Part shown: positions 33,732-42,300 of the stretch, piece by piece
Numbering within the stretch: position 1 is the first letter of the stretch
Layout of the letters: each line of letters opens with the position of its first letter
Program-made: the position numbers and the translations under genes
Notes under the pieces: generated by a model
What the model saw: only the letters and a program-made list of their open reading frames with translations
Database searches by the model: none
What the model was told of the DNA's origin: nothing
NCBI GenBank assembly: GCA_023404955.1
Contig: JAEXZY010000126.1
Coordinates: 1 to 64,000 of the forward strand
DNA length: 64,000 bases
Direction of reading: 5' to 3'
From: Actinomycetes bacterium
GTDB taxonomy: Bacteria; Actinomycetota; Actinomycetes; Mycobacteriales; Mycobacteriaceae

Positions 33732-34688
33732 ATGTCCCACGCTGGGGGCATGGTTACTTCGTTCGTCCGGTACGGCTATGTGCCGGTGATGTTGTTCGGT
33801 GTCAACGGTGCGGCAATTGCTCTGGCGCACGCGCCGTGGGCGGAGGTCTGGATGGCGGCCCTCATACTGATCGCGGTCGGCTTATCCTTCGCTGCGGAGC
33901 GAACGTTGCCCTATAGCGCAGAGTGGAACGAACCGATCGGCGACGGAGGCCGTGACTTCGCCCACGCGTTCATCAATGAAACCTCGCTGCTATTGACAGT
34001 TCTCGTCGTGCCTTTGCTGGCGATGCTCAATCCCTTTAGCTCGTGGTGGCCCTCCTCGCTGCCGTTCGTGCTTCAGGTTCTTATCGCAATCGTGGTGACC
34101 GATGTCGGTGTGACGGCGGTACATGTGGCCAGTCACAGGGTGGGGTGGCTGTGGCGTTTTCACGCAGTCCACCACAGCGTGAAACGCTTCTACGGCTTCA
34201 ACGGTCTTATGAAGCATCCACTGCACGGGGCGCTGGAACTCGCAGCCGGCATTTTGCCGCTGCTCATCCTGGGCCTGCCGAAAGCGATCGCGGAGGTTCT
34301 CACGGTGGCTATTGCCGTTCAATTGCTGTTGCAGCACTCCAATGCCGACTACCGCGTCGGACCGCTACGTAAAGTACTCGCGCTCAACGAAGGTCACCGC
34401 TTCCACCATCTCAAGTGGGCTGGGATTGGTGACGTCAACTTCGGACTTTTCACCCTGGGATTGGATCACGCCCTCCGGACATTCTCCTTCGACTCCCAAC
34501 GCCGGTTTAGTTCGGACGACCTCGGCATGGCCGCCAAACCTCACTACCCGACGCGGTACCTCGCACAGCTGGCTGAACCCTTTCGTGCAAGGGGCGCATG
34601 CAAATTCGGTAAGGAGACCGATATCGGCGACACAGCCTCTTTCAGAGGAGGTCGTGCGGTAACCCGGTCGGATCGGGTCGGCACGTGA
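33732..34688 (+). CDS. Sterol desaturase / fatty acid hydroxylase family membrane enzyme
   Basis: About 318 aa with at least four transmembrane helices and the di-iron histidine boxes of the family: HVASHRVGWLWRFHAVHHS, LQHSNADYRVGP and EGHRFHHLKWAG. Start choice lies between ATGs at 33732 and 33750; both have weak purine-rich upstream sequence. It is predicted to hydroxylate or desaturate a lipid at the membrane. It is in the same orientation as, and 16 bp before, the AraC gene, which may be co-transcribed. Confidence 0.86.
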   Translation: MSHAGGMVTSFVRYGYVPVMLFGVNGAAIALAHAPWAEVWMAALILIAVGLSFAAERTLPYSAEWNEPIGDGGRDFAHAFINETSLLLTVLVVPLLAMLNPFSSWWPSSLPFVLQVLIAIVVTDVGVTAVHVASHRVGWLWRFHAVHHSVKRFYGFNGLMKHPLHGALELAAGILPLLILGLPKAIAEVLTVAIAVQLLLQHSNADYRVGPLRKVLALNEGHRFHHLKWAGIGDVNFGLFTLGLDHALRTFSFDSQRRFSSDDLGMAAKPHYPTRYLAQLAEPFRARGACKFGKETDIGDTASFRGGRAVTRSDRVGT

Positions 34689-34704
34689 AACTTGCCCGCG
34701 GTTA

Positions 34705-35478
34705 ATGCGCACTCGGCATACTCGTGACGTGACGTGGTTGGGCGAAGCGCTAATCGAGCCGGGAAAGCTCGTCTTCCGTGGACAGCTCGGTTCTGCACAC
34801 GCGCACGGGCACGCCGCCTTGCAGATTGTGACCATCGACGATGGCGCTGCCTTCCTCGTCGACGCCGATGGGCGGGGCCTGTCGGCGCCCGCCGCGATCA
34901 TCCCCGCAGGTGCGGAGCATTCTATCGAGGCTCAGGCCTGTCAGGGAATGATGCTGTACCTGGAGCCCACAAGTGTCATCGGTAGTGCAGTCACGGCCCT
35001 TTTTCGCAACACGAATCGCAACGATGTCCGAGAGTGGGTGCGGCTCGGAAAGAGGCTCGTCAATGTCGATGTTGTTAAGCAGCGGCATCTTTCGTTCGCG
35101 GCACACGAGGTCATCGCTTACCTGGTCGGAGCCGAGGGCCAACCTCGATGTGCCGTGCATCCGGGTGTGGAGGCTGCCGTGGACTTGCTGCCCGGAATCA
35201 TCGAAGGTCCGGTGAAGCTCTCTGATGTCGCACGCACAGTGCACCTCTCTGCTGACCGTCTTGGGCGGCTGTTCGCGCACGAGGTTGGAATGTCGTTCAC
35301 GGCTTACGTGCGGTGGTGCCGCCTCATCCGCGCGATGGAGGTGGTGCGGGATGGCGGAACCATCACCGACGCTGCGCATGCTGCCGGGTTCAGCGACAGT
35401 GCACACGCCAACCGCGTCTTCCATGAGATGTTCGGGCTGGCACCTATCGATGCCCGGCGAGGTGTACGACTCACCTGA
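34705..35478 (+). CDS. AraC family transcriptional regulator
   Basis: 257 aa. The N-terminal cupin-like sensor spans about residues 10-90 (FRGQLGSAHAHGHAALQIVTIDDG, then AAIIPAGAEHSIEAQ). The C-terminal double HTH is KLSDVARTVHLSADRLGRLFAHEVGMSFTAYVRW and TITDAAHAAGFSDSAHANRVFHEMFGLAPI. Effector unknown. It directly follows the fatty acid hydroxylase and precedes, by about 165 bp, the cupredoxin-like operon, with a TAC-N11-GTA site between. Confidence 0.9.
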   Translation: MRTRHTRDVTWLGEALIEPGKLVFRGQLGSAHAHGHAALQIVTIDDGAAFLVDADGRGLSAPAAIIPAGAEHSIEAQACQGMMLYLEPTSVIGSAVTALFRNTNRNDVREWVRLGKRLVNVDVVKQRHLSFAAHEVIAYLVGAEGQPRCAVHPGVEAAVDLLPGIIEGPVKLSDVARTVHLSADRLGRLFAHEVGMSFTAYVRWCRLIRAMEVVRDGGTITDAAHAAGFSDSAHANRVFHEMFGLAPIDARRGVRLT

Positions 35479-35522
35479 GAAAACTCGGTACCGGCGGTTC
35501 CGGTATGTTCATTCACACGAAT

Positions 35523-35539
35523 TACGGAGACAGTGCGTA
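35523..35539 (+). promoter_or_regulatory. TAC-N11-GTA dyad before the cupredoxin operon
   Basis: TTAC-N11-GTAA. It lies about 104 bp upstream of the preferred start of the first gene. Same spacing as eight other sites between 37.7 and 62.1 kb. Confidence 0.55.
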
Positions 35540-35642
35540 AGTGCCGGAGAATCGCGGCTGCTCTGCGGATCACGCGCGTACTGTCGGATGGGCTGGCGTC
35601 GATGGGGGTGTCGCTGATGGTCATGACGGTCGGTACCGAACC

Positions 35643-35870
35643 GTGTTGATCGACGTCCCGGTGAGTGAAGCGGGTCGCGATGCCGATCTGCCGAGTATCT
35701 CCTACCTCGCTACTGACGTTGGGCTGTGGATGTCGCTTCCAGCTTTCGCGCCCGCGCTAGTCATCGTCGGTGTCGTTTTCTACATTGCTCGTCGCAACCG
35801 ACGTCGTGAGTCTGGAGGCGACGCAGGTCCCACGCAGAGTCCCGCCGTCGAGAGGAACGAGAACCCGTGA
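35643..35870 (+). CDS. Small single-span membrane protein
   Basis: About 75 aa from a GTG at 35643 (another GTG at 35661 is possible). One hydrophobic helix, LPAFAPALVIVGVVFYIARRNRRR, with a positive-inside stop. No family recognised. The reading frame is supported by its TGA, which overlaps the GTG start of the cupredoxin lipoprotein (GTGA). It is the first gene of a three-gene operon controlled by the dyad at 35523. Confidence 0.6.
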   Translation: MLIDVPVSEAGRDADLPSISYLATDVGLWMSLPAFAPALVIVGVVFYIARRNRRRESGGDAGPTQSPAVERNENP

Positions 35871-36316
35871 GCGCTCGGAGCGCCCGGTGTGGCGTCGTCA
35901 TCGCCGCTGCAGCGACGTTGTCTGCCCTAGTGGGTTGCGGATCCACGACGACGGATTCGACGTCGTCGACCAGCCAGGCGGCGTCGACGGCAGCCACGAC
36001 GATCTCCACGCAGCCGCCTTCTACCGAACAGGTGCCACCGGCTGCTGACGGCACCGTTGTCGAGGTCTCGATCGCCGGGGGCACGGTCACGCCGACGAAC
36101 GGCCAAGCGCGGGCCACCGTCGGAAAGCCGATTGTGCTGAAGGTGACCAGCGACGTCGCCGACCAACTGCACGTTCACTCAGTACCTGAGCACACGTTCA
36201 ACATTGAACCGCGTCCAGATCAGACCTTCGAGTTCACCGTGGACGTGCCCGGCCAAGTCGATGTCGAGCTCCACGACCTCAACCGCACTGTCGTCACCAT
36301 CCAAGTTCGGCCGTGA
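35867..36316 (+). CDS. Cupredoxin-like lipoprotein
   Basis: 149 aa. Lipoprotein signal with lipobox SALVGC (C24), then a Ser/Thr-rich linker (residues 26-60). A cupredoxin-type beta domain follows (IAGGTVTPTNGQARATVGKPIVLKVTSDV, then LHVHSVPEHTF, then FTVDVPGQVDVELHDLNRTVVTIQV). The typical type-I copper Cys is absent; the His pairs in LHVHSVPEH could still bind metal. Coupled at both ends by GTGA overlaps. Probably a periplasmic, membrane-anchored metal or redox protein. Confidence 0.8.
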   Translation: MSARSARCGVVIAAAATLSALVGCGSTTTDSTSSTSQAASTAATTISTQPPSTEQVPPAADGTVVEVSIAGGTVTPTNGQARATVGKPIVLKVTSDVADQLHVHSVPEHTFNIEPRPDQTFEFTVDVPGQVDVELHDLNRTVVTIQVRP

Positions 36317-37674
36317 CCCCGCGAGTCGACATCCTCGCGCACGGCGTAGGCGGTTCCACTGACCTTCCTGTACCGCTGTCGTTCGCCCTCATCGGTGCGG
36401 CATGGGCGCTGACTGCGACTTTCGCGATCGTTGCTCTCGCGTGGAAGCGCCCGCGCTTCGACCCGGCGAAGCCGGGCCGCGAACTACCTGCCTGGGTCAC
36501 CCGTGCCGTCGACTCTCCGACGTCACGCTGGATTATCGCGAGTCTGGCACTGTTGTTCGCGCTTTGGGTTCTGGCGGCCGCCATATGGGGCCCCGCGGGA
36601 GGCGACAATGCTCTGCCGGGCGCGTTCTACGTCTTACTCTGGGTCGGGCTGGTCGCCGTTTCGGTCTGCGTGGGTCCGGTCTGGCGCCTGCTGTCGCCGC
36701 TGCGCACCATCTACCGCATTTGCGGTCTCGCTCGACGGAGGGGAGCCGATGCCTCGGGCCGCTCCTATCCGCGAGCATGGGGTTACTGGCCTGCCGCTTT
36801 GGGGCTTTTCGCCTTTGTCTGGCTTGAATTGGCAAGCCCTGACCCAGGTTCCCTGACTGCCATCAAAACGTGGCTACTGATCTACGTAGGGGCGATGGGG
36901 GTCGGTGCTTGGGTCTTCGGTGCTCGGTGGTTCGCACGGGCAGACCCGTTCGAGGTCTACAGCATGGCGGTCTCGCGGCTATCACCCTTTCGGCGTTCGC
37001 CGGCATCGGGACGAGTGGAACTCGTCAATCCCCTCGATCATCTGCCGACGTTGCCAGTGCGTCCCGGAACCGTCGCAGTTCTGGCGGTGCTGCTGGGCTC
37101 TACCGCGTTCGACAGTTTCTCCCAAGCTCCGGCATTCCGAAACTTCGTTGATCGCACCGCTACGGGGGTTCCGCTCTTCGGCGAGGCCGGCGGTGCGACA
37201 GTGCTGCGGACAACGGTATTGATCCTCTTCGTCGCCATTGTTGGTGTGACCTTCTGGGGTGCTGCACGATCAACCGGCGGCATCAGTCCCCAGAAGCGCC
37301 AAGAACTTCCCGGCCAGTTGGCGCATTCGTTGGTTCCCATCGTTGTCGGTTACATTTTCGCCCACTACTTGTCTTACCTCGTCGAACGCGGACAGGAAAC
37401 TGTCGTGCGCTTGGCTGACCCGTTTGGCCTGGGTTGGCAATTGTTCGGATTGGCACCGAATGATGTCAGTTACATCCTGTCTCAACACCCGTCAGTGCTC
37501 TGGACGATCAAGGTCGCGTGCGTGGTTGTGGGGCACATGGTGGCGGTCGTCTCCGCGCACGATCGCGCTCTGCGGTTGCTGCCGCAACAGCATCAGATCA
37601 CCGGTCAAGTGGCGATGATGCTGACGATGGTCGGCTACACGTTCACCGGTCTCTACCTTCTGTTCGGAGGCTGA
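36313..37674 (+). CDS. Polytopic membrane protein of unknown function
   Basis: 453 aa, about ten to twelve hydrophobic segments, ending TGQVAMMLTMVGYTFTGLYLLFGG. Histidines lie in membrane segments (YIFAHYLSYLVERGQE; VVGHMVAVVSAHDRALRLLPQQHQ), a pattern seen in heme or metal membrane proteins. GTG start overlaps the stop of the cupredoxin-like lipoprotein. Such membrane partners next to cupredoxin-like lipoproteins occur in actinobacteria, but I cannot assign a function. Confidence 0.72.
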   Translation: MTPRVDILAHGVGGSTDLPVPLSFALIGAAWALTATFAIVALAWKRPRFDPAKPGRELPAWVTRAVDSPTSRWIIASLALLFALWVLAAAIWGPAGGDNALPGAFYVLLWVGLVAVSVCVGPVWRLLSPLRTIYRICGLARRRGADASGRSYPRAWGYWPAALGLFAFVWLELASPDPGSLTAIKTWLLIYVGAMGVGAWVFGARWFARADPFEVYSMAVSRLSPFRRSPASGRVELVNPLDHLPTLPVRPGTVAVLAVLLGSTAFDSFSQAPAFRNFVDRTATGVPLFGEAGGATVLRTTVLILFVAIVGVTFWGAARSTGGISPQKRQELPGQLAHSLVPIVVGYIFAHYLSYLVERGQETVVRLADPFGLGWQLFGLAPNDVSYILSQHPSVLWTIKVACVVVGHMVAVVSAHDRALRLLPQQHQITGQVAMMLTMVGYTFTGLYLLFGG

Positions 37675-37705
37675 TAGCCGCCTCCTTCGGAATTTATATG
37701 CGTCC

Positions 37706-37722
37706 TACTGAGGTGCATAGTA
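37706..37722 (+). promoter_or_regulatory. TAC-N11-GTA dyad with overlapping TAGATT
   Basis: CTAC-N11-GTAG, with TAGATT at 37721-37726 as a -10-like hexamer. No gene starts nearby; a 12-bp hairpin follows 45 bp later. Confidence 0.55.
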
Positions 37723-37768
37723 GATTGTGGAGGCCGTCAGGAGAGGCGGGACGGATCCCGACAAACCG

Positions 37769-37802
37769 CTGTGGCGGAATTCTGTCGGGGATTCCGCCAC
37801 AG
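37769..37802 (+). terminator. 12-bp perfect hairpin
   Basis: CTGTGGCGGAAT and ATTCCGCCACAG with a 10-nt loop. It is about 95 bp after the membrane protein stop; it may terminate that operon or a short transcript from the dyad at 37706. Confidence 0.6.
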
Positions 37803-38082
37803 TGTATTTCGAGTCGAGCTGGCGAAGCGCCCTCCAACGCTCCCGTCAAGAATTGGACGGCGGCGGCGAGCCGATAGAGTAGGAAGCCTGGCTTTTGCAG
37901 CGATGCCTCCCATGCTGTATCTGCATCGGCGACGGCAGGTGGTGCACCCGCCCACCTGCGGAAGGCCCGTCGAGTCGCTCCGATCGCGATGGCATCGATG
38001 TACAACGTAAGCCGGCGCTCAGCTCGCGGCGGCCTTTTTACTAGCTCGCCGCGCCGAATCGGCACCTGGTCGCGCCACCAAT

Positions 38083-38099
38083 TACTATGTGGATACGTA
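38083..38099 (+). promoter_or_regulatory. TAC-N11-GTA dyad before the L,D-transpeptidase
   Basis: TTAC-N11-GTAA, 33 bp upstream of the ATG at 38132. TAATAG at 38098 could be a weak -10. Confidence 0.5.
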
Positions 38100-38131
38100 A
38101 TAGCAGGAGTGCGACCCGACGGATAGTTGTG

Positions 38132-39403
38132 ATGAAAGTGTTGGCTGGACGCCGAAAGGTAGTTGCGCTGAGTGTGATCTCGGCTGTCGCGGTGCTCGTG
38201 ACGGCATCGCAGACAAGTGCTCTCAAGTCTCGGTTGACGAATACGGTGGTTGCGCCCGGTGCCCTGGAGGTTGAGCAGACGCCGCAGGCCGCGCCCGAGC
38301 CTCCCGTAATCGAGATTCTTCCCCGCACAGGCGCCAGCGATGTGGTCCCCGTCGGCGCAGTGAAGGTGACCGCGACAGTTGGCACCCTGACTGATGTGCG
38401 GATGCAGAACGAACAGGGCCGGGTCGTCGCGGGTCGCTTGGTGGAGGGCGGACGTGCCTGGGAGCCCGCCGAGCCACTCGGATACGGACGGTCCTATACG
38501 CTCAGCGCGACCGGCCGGGGCGCTGACGCCAGCACCGTCACGACGGTTTCGGAGTTCTCTACTGTCGCACCGCAATCCCAGGTCGGAGTTCGGCTGGGCA
38601 TGACCAACGGAGCGTCGCTGTCGGAGGGTGGTGTGTACGGTGTCGGAACCGTGATCGTGGCAACCTTCGACGCGGATATCCCTGACCGGGCTGCGGCCGA
38701 ATCTCGCCTCCAGGTGATAACGACGCCGCAGTTGGCGGGCTCCTGGATGTGGATCAACGATCGCAAGGCGCACTGGCGGCCCCGTGAGTATTTTCCTTCC
38801 GGCACTGAGGTCACGGTCAAAGCCGATCTCTACGGTACTGATCTGGGTAGTGGACTATTCGGAGAACAGGACAGGCAGGTCAGTTTCCGGATTGGGCCGT
38901 CTCGTGTCGCGATCGCCGATGACACGACCAAACAGGTCAGTGTTTACGAGAACGGCAATTTGATCCGTACGATGCCGACATCGATGGGCCGGGGAGGGAC
39001 GCAGACTGTCGGGGGCAAGACAATCGCGTTCTGGACGCAACCTGGCGTTTATACGGTGATGGAGAAACAGAATCCCGTCTTGATGGACTCGTCAACCTAC
39101 GGATTGCCCGTCGATTCGGCATCGGGGTACAAGATCAGCGTCCCGCACGCGGTGCGAATCAGCCCCGACGGCATCTACCTCCATGAGCGCGAAGCGACCG
39201 TGTGGGCGCAGGGAAACACCAACGTTTCGGCAGGCTGTTTGAATCTGAGCGCCGAGAACGCCGAGTGGTACTACAACTTCGCCAATCCAGGCGATGTTGT
39301 CGAGATCCGAAATACCGGCGGCGCACCGCTGGAACAGTGGCAGAACGGAGATTGGTCTGTGCCCTGGGACGAATGGATGGGTGGCAGCGCGTTGCGCCCC
39401 TGA
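38132..39403 (+). CDS. L,D-transpeptidase (LdtMt2-like, YkuD domain)
   Basis: 423 aa, exported. The N-terminal signal/anchor is VVALSVISAVAVLVTAS; two Ig-like domains occupy about 60-260 and the YkuD catalytic domain about 260-400. It forms 3-3 peptidoglycan cross-links and anchors proteins to the wall (family role). Active-site Cys is C369 and the first His is H351 (GIYLHERE). The motif SHGC of LdtMt2 reads SAGC here (A367), so the second conserved His is missing. The C-terminal tail is Trp-rich (WQNGDWSVPWDEWMGG). Start chosen at the ATG preceding the signal. A TAC-N11-GTA dyad lies 33 bp upstream. Confidence 0.85.
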   Translation: MKVLAGRRKVVALSVISAVAVLVTASQTSALKSRLTNTVVAPGALEVEQTPQAAPEPPVIEILPRTGASDVVPVGAVKVTATVGTLTDVRMQNEQGRVVAGRLVEGGRAWEPAEPLGYGRSYTLSATGRGADASTVTTVSEFSTVAPQSQVGVRLGMTNGASLSEGGVYGVGTVIVATFDADIPDRAAAESRLQVITTPQLAGSWMWINDRKAHWRPREYFPSGTEVTVKADLYGTDLGSGLFGEQDRQVSFRIGPSRVAIADDTTKQVSVYENGNLIRTMPTSMGRGGTQTVGGKTIAFWTQPGVYTVMEKQNPVLMDSSTYGLPVDSASGYKISVPHAVRISPDGIYLHEREATVWAQGNTNVSAGCLNLSAENAEWYYNFANPGDVVEIRNTGGAPLEQWQNGDWSVPWDEWMGGSALRP

Positions 39404-39605
39404 TCAGTATTCGATGAGTCACGCGACATGCGACGCGATCCCGCTGATTCTCACCGGGTGCGACTCGGACCTGAGCATCAGAGAGCGGGCTTCCAGCATC
39501 GGGCAGACGACAAATTCGCTGCCTGCTGGCCGTACACGCGACGGAATCTGACCGGGAACGCTGCAAAGCTGGCGACGGGTCGGCGATGAGGCCGACCTCG
39601 ACAAT

Positions 39606-41150
39606 TTACTCCCCGCTCTGTTGACGGTAGGGATCGAGAAGTTGATCAACGGGAGCGTAGTCGTCGGTCAGCACTTGGGCGTCGCGGATCCACAATCTGA
39701 GGTCGTTGCCGGTAGCGGTCGTCCACCCGGTGTTGCGAGTATTGAGAACCCTCTGAAGGGCGGCACGGTCAACCGGTCGATCAGAGGCGAGCACGACCAG
39801 GTTGCCGCCATCGGGTGTCGTCGCGGAATCGACGCCGACGTCGCCGGCCTCGGCGGTGACTATGACGTACTTGAAAACCTGTGTGAGTGTTGCGACTTCG
39901 GCACGTGCAAACGCCAGCTCTCCGTAATCGATGAGATTCGCAATGTACACACCGTCCTCTTTGAGGACTCGACGTATGTCTGTCAGCGCTTCCACAGTCG
40001 TCAGGTGCCAAGGCACGCTCACCCCGCCAAAGGCGTCGCCGACGATCAGATCACGGCTGTCGTCATCGAGCCGCGCAAGGCCCAGTCTGCCGTCCTCGAC
40101 GCGCACCTCAAGCCCGGCCTCGGAAGCTGATCCGAGTTTGTCTCGGTCTATGCGCACCACGCCGCCGTCGATTTCGGACACCACGTTATGGGTTCCTGGC
40201 CGAGTAGCAGCGAGGTATCGCGGGAAGGTAAGGCCGCCCCCACCAAGGTGGTAGGCCTCCAGTGTCTGTTCGTTCGGGAAGGATGCGTCGACGACCGACG
40301 CCAAGGCGCGCATGTAAATGAACTGCAGGACGGCCGGATCTTGGAGGTCTATGTACGAGTGGCGCGCGCCATCGAGAATGAGGGTGCGGCCGCTGTCTCG
40401 CTCGGGGTCGGCGATGACGCGGGCGCAATGGTACTTGGTTTCCACGTCGCAACCGCCGGGTGCAACGTAGCCAGCCAGACCCGCGCCAACGGTTAGGAGC
40501 GTAAGTACGGCGGCGCTGACGGTGTTCCGCCGGCGCATGCGCCACTCCACAACGATGCCGCCGAGCACCAACATCGATCCAAGGCCGATGAGTATCATGC
40601 TGACTGGCACCCGCGACACGAAGACAAATCCGGTAAGCACAGTGCCGGCGATGGCACCGACGGTGCCTACGCCAGACAGCTGACCGACAACGGTGCCCGT
40701 CTGGGCGAGCGTGATCAGGCGCATCTTGGTCACCATCGGTGTCACCGCCGACAGCAACGCTCCGGGTACCAAAATCGTGAGCGCCGCAACTATCAACAGC
40801 GTCGCCGGCGCCCACTCGGCCGCCGTGCGGACTGCGGAAGGCGTGAACGCCACGACCACGCCCGATATCCCCAGCGATAACCCCAACCAGCGACGCGGAT
40901 CATCGCGGTCGGCAAGGCGGCCGCCCGCCCAGGAGCCAAGGGCAATTGCGGCCAAGGCGATTCCGATGACCAGGGTGCTTGTTTCCAAAGTCAGCCCGAG
41001 GTACGGCGCCAGCAACCGCAGCGCGGTGATCTCCACCACCAGCACCGCCGCCGAAGAGGTGAACACAAGGACCGCGGCGGTGCGCGCTCCGAGCCCGGGC
41101 AGCGATTGAGATGATGGATGGTTGTCGGGAACTGGCGGGGGACCGGTCAC
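39606..41150 (-). CDS. Membrane-fused spermidine synthase-like protein
   Basis: 514 aa. Residues 1-230 contain about seven to eight transmembrane helices (AAVLVVEITALRLLAPYLG opens the first). Residues about 250-490 form a class-I methyltransferase/aminopropyltransferase fold (YHLGGGGLTFPRYLA, VSEIDGGVVRIDRDKLG, VEDGRLGLARL, DLIVGDAFGGVSVPWHLTT). Such fusions are common in bacteria; a true polyamine activity is unproven, since the acidic catalytic residues are only partly recognisable. A TAC-N8-GTA site lies about 60 bp upstream. Confidence 0.82.
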   Translation of the reverse strand: MTGPPPVPDNHPSSQSLPGLGARTAAVLVFTSSAAVLVVEITALRLLAPYLGLTLETSTLVIGIALAAIALGSWAGGRLADRDDPRRWLGLSLGISGVVVAFTPSAVRTAAEWAPATLLIVAALTILVPGALLSAVTPMVTKMRLITLAQTGTVVGQLSGVGTVGAIAGTVLTGFVFVSRVPVSMILIGLGSMLVLGGIVVEWRMRRRNTVSAAVLTLLTVGAGLAGYVAPGGCDVETKYHCARVIADPERDSGRTLILDGARHSYIDLQDPAVLQFIYMRALASVVDASFPNEQTLEAYHLGGGGLTFPRYLAATRPGTHNVVSEIDGGVVRIDRDKLGSASEAGLEVRVEDGRLGLARLDDDSRDLIVGDAFGGVSVPWHLTTVEALTDIRRVLKEDGVYIANLIDYGELAFARAEVATLTQVFKYVIVTAEAGDVGVDSATTPDGGNLVVLASDRPVDRAALQRVLNTRNTGWTTATGNDLRLWIRDAQVLTDDYAPVDQLLDPYRQQSGE

Positions 41151-41208
41151 AGTCTCAATCCTGGCAGCACAACCCTCAGTCTCCGACTACCTACTGAAAA
41201 ACGGGTTG

Positions 41209-41222
41209 TACTTGTGTCAGTA
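41209..41222 (-). promoter_or_regulatory. TAC-N8-GTA site
   Basis: On the minus strand TTACTGACACAAGTAC, closely resembling the blaI palindrome at 54405-54420. It is 59 bp upstream of the spermidine synthase-like start. Confidence 0.5.
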
Positions 41223-41580
41223 ATAGCGGTGCGCGCCGCGGAGATGGAAACAGTGCAGCAGGCATCGACGGGTGCGGAAACAGCACCGATGTCGACGCGT
41301 TACGCCGCAGTCGTTTTTGACTGCCGCCGACGTCAAGCCCGGCAGCAATCGGGTCGGAGTGGCTCGAATCAATTGGCGCATAACAAGATTCGGCGGGTTC
41401 GTGGACGTACACCACCGTGGCCAGGGACACCGCTCCGAACTTTCCTTGGCCAAATTAATTGATATATGCGCGTCTCGCTAGGCATGCCGGGCCGCGGCGC
41501 CGCGGAACCTTTGGAAGAGGACTGGGTGACAAAGTGCGGGACGGTTGGGCGTGGGGGAGAGCCGTCGTGGTAAAAATCCT

Positions 41581-41597
41581 TACGGAGATACACCGTA
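41581..41597 (+). promoter_or_regulatory. TAC-N11-GTA dyad before dsbA
   Basis: TTAC-N11-GTAG with TAGATT at 41596-41601. A start site about 7 bp downstream of TAGATT would give a leader of about 35 nt to the ATG at 41643. Confidence 0.6.
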
Positions 41598-41642
41598 GAT
41601 TGCTCAGTTACAGGACTCTACGGAGCGAAAGGAACTGCCGGC

Positions 41643-41762
41643 ATGAATCCAATGACTAGAATTCTGCTGACTTTCTTTGTAGTCATCACTATCGCGATCG
41701 GCGCCGGTGTGTACTTTTCGAGCCAAGATGGTGGAACCGCAGGATCGCGGAACACAGGCTAA
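41643..41762 (+). CDS. N-terminal membrane anchor frame of a DsbA-like protein
   Basis: A 39-aa frame: MNPMTRILLTFFVVITIAIG, then AGVYFSS and stop. ATG with AAAGGAAC about 10 bp upstream. It is a single signal-anchor helix. It overlaps the DsbA-domain frame by 35 bp in a different frame. Homologous proteins (from memory) carry exactly such an anchor joined to the NGEAQVVRENSHRLS segment, so this is most likely the severed N-terminus of that gene rather than an independent small protein. Confidence 0.55.
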   Translation: MNPMTRILLTFFVVITIAIGAGVYFSSQDGGTAGSRNTG

Positions 41763-42300
41763 CGGCGAAGCCCAGGTAGTCCGCGAGAACAGTCACCGAC
41801 TCAGTTCCGCGCCCGATAGCGATGTGACTTTTGTCGAATTTCTCGATTTCGAGTGCGAAGGTTGCCGCGCGGCGTTCCCCGCCGTGGAGCAGCTGCGCGC
41901 CCAGTACGGCCAGCAAGTCACCTTCGTCGCCCGCTATTTCCCGATGCCCGGTCACTTCAACGGAGAACGGGCGGCGCGTGCGGTCGAAGCAGCGGCTCAG
42001 CAAGGCCAGTTCGAACCGATGTACGAGAAGATGTTCGAGACGCAGGATCAGTGGGGCGAAAAGCAGGTACCGGCAGACGAGGTGTTCCGCGGATACGCCA
42101 CCGAGCTGGGTCTCGATGTAGCCGCGTGGGACGAGGCGTACAACGCCCCGGCCACACTTGATCGAATTGAAGAGGATGTCGCCGACGGCACCGCCCTCGG
42201 CGTGCAGGGCACGCCCACATTCTTCGTCAACGGAAAGCAGCTGGAGATCAAGACTTACGCAGACCTGGGCGCTGCGATCAAAAATGCCCTCGGCGAGTAG
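41728..42300 (+). CDS. DsbA-like thiol oxidoreductase domain (frameshifted from its anchor)
   Basis: 190 aa from the first in-frame ATG. Thioredoxin/DsbA fold with active site FECEGC (CxxC), the helical insertion ERAARAVEAAAQQGQFEPMYEKMFE and the cis-Pro loop VQGTPTFFVNGK. It would oxidise or reduce periplasmic cysteines. The membrane anchor is in another frame (41643-41762); one extra base between about 41728 and 41760 separates them. Without repair, the domain would lack an export signal. Promoter dyad at 41581. Confidence 0.8.
   Translation: MVEPQDRGTQANGEAQVVRENSHRLSSAPDSDVTFVEFLDFECEGCRAAFPAVEQLRAQYGQQVTFVARYFPMPGHFNGERAARAVEAAAQQGQFEPMYEKMFETQDQWGEKQVPADEVFRGYATELGLDVAAWDEAYNAPATLDRIEEDVADGTALGVQGTPTFFVNGKQLEIKTYADLGAAIKNALGE

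Larger units (their letters stand above)
37675..38131. other. Intergenic region with two dyads and hairpins
   Basis: No convincing gene. It holds a TAC-N11-GTA dyad at 37706, a 12-bp perfect hairpin at 37769-37802, an 8-bp hairpin at 37935-37959 (GCAGGTGG/CCACCTGC) and a second dyad at 38083. A 50-codon frame (37727-37880) exists but lacks support. Confidence 0.5.
41151..41642. other. Divergent intergenic region, 41.2-41.6 kb
   Basis: No gene seen. It separates the leftward spermidine synthase-like gene from rightward dsbA. It contains the TAC-N8-GTA site (41209) and the TAC-N11-GTA site (41581). Confidence 0.5.

Noticed and set aside
37727..37880. GTG-started frame of about 50 codons in the 37.7-kb intergenic region
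   Set aside because: Its start abuts the predicted -10 hexamer and the hairpin lies in it; no domain and no ribosome site.
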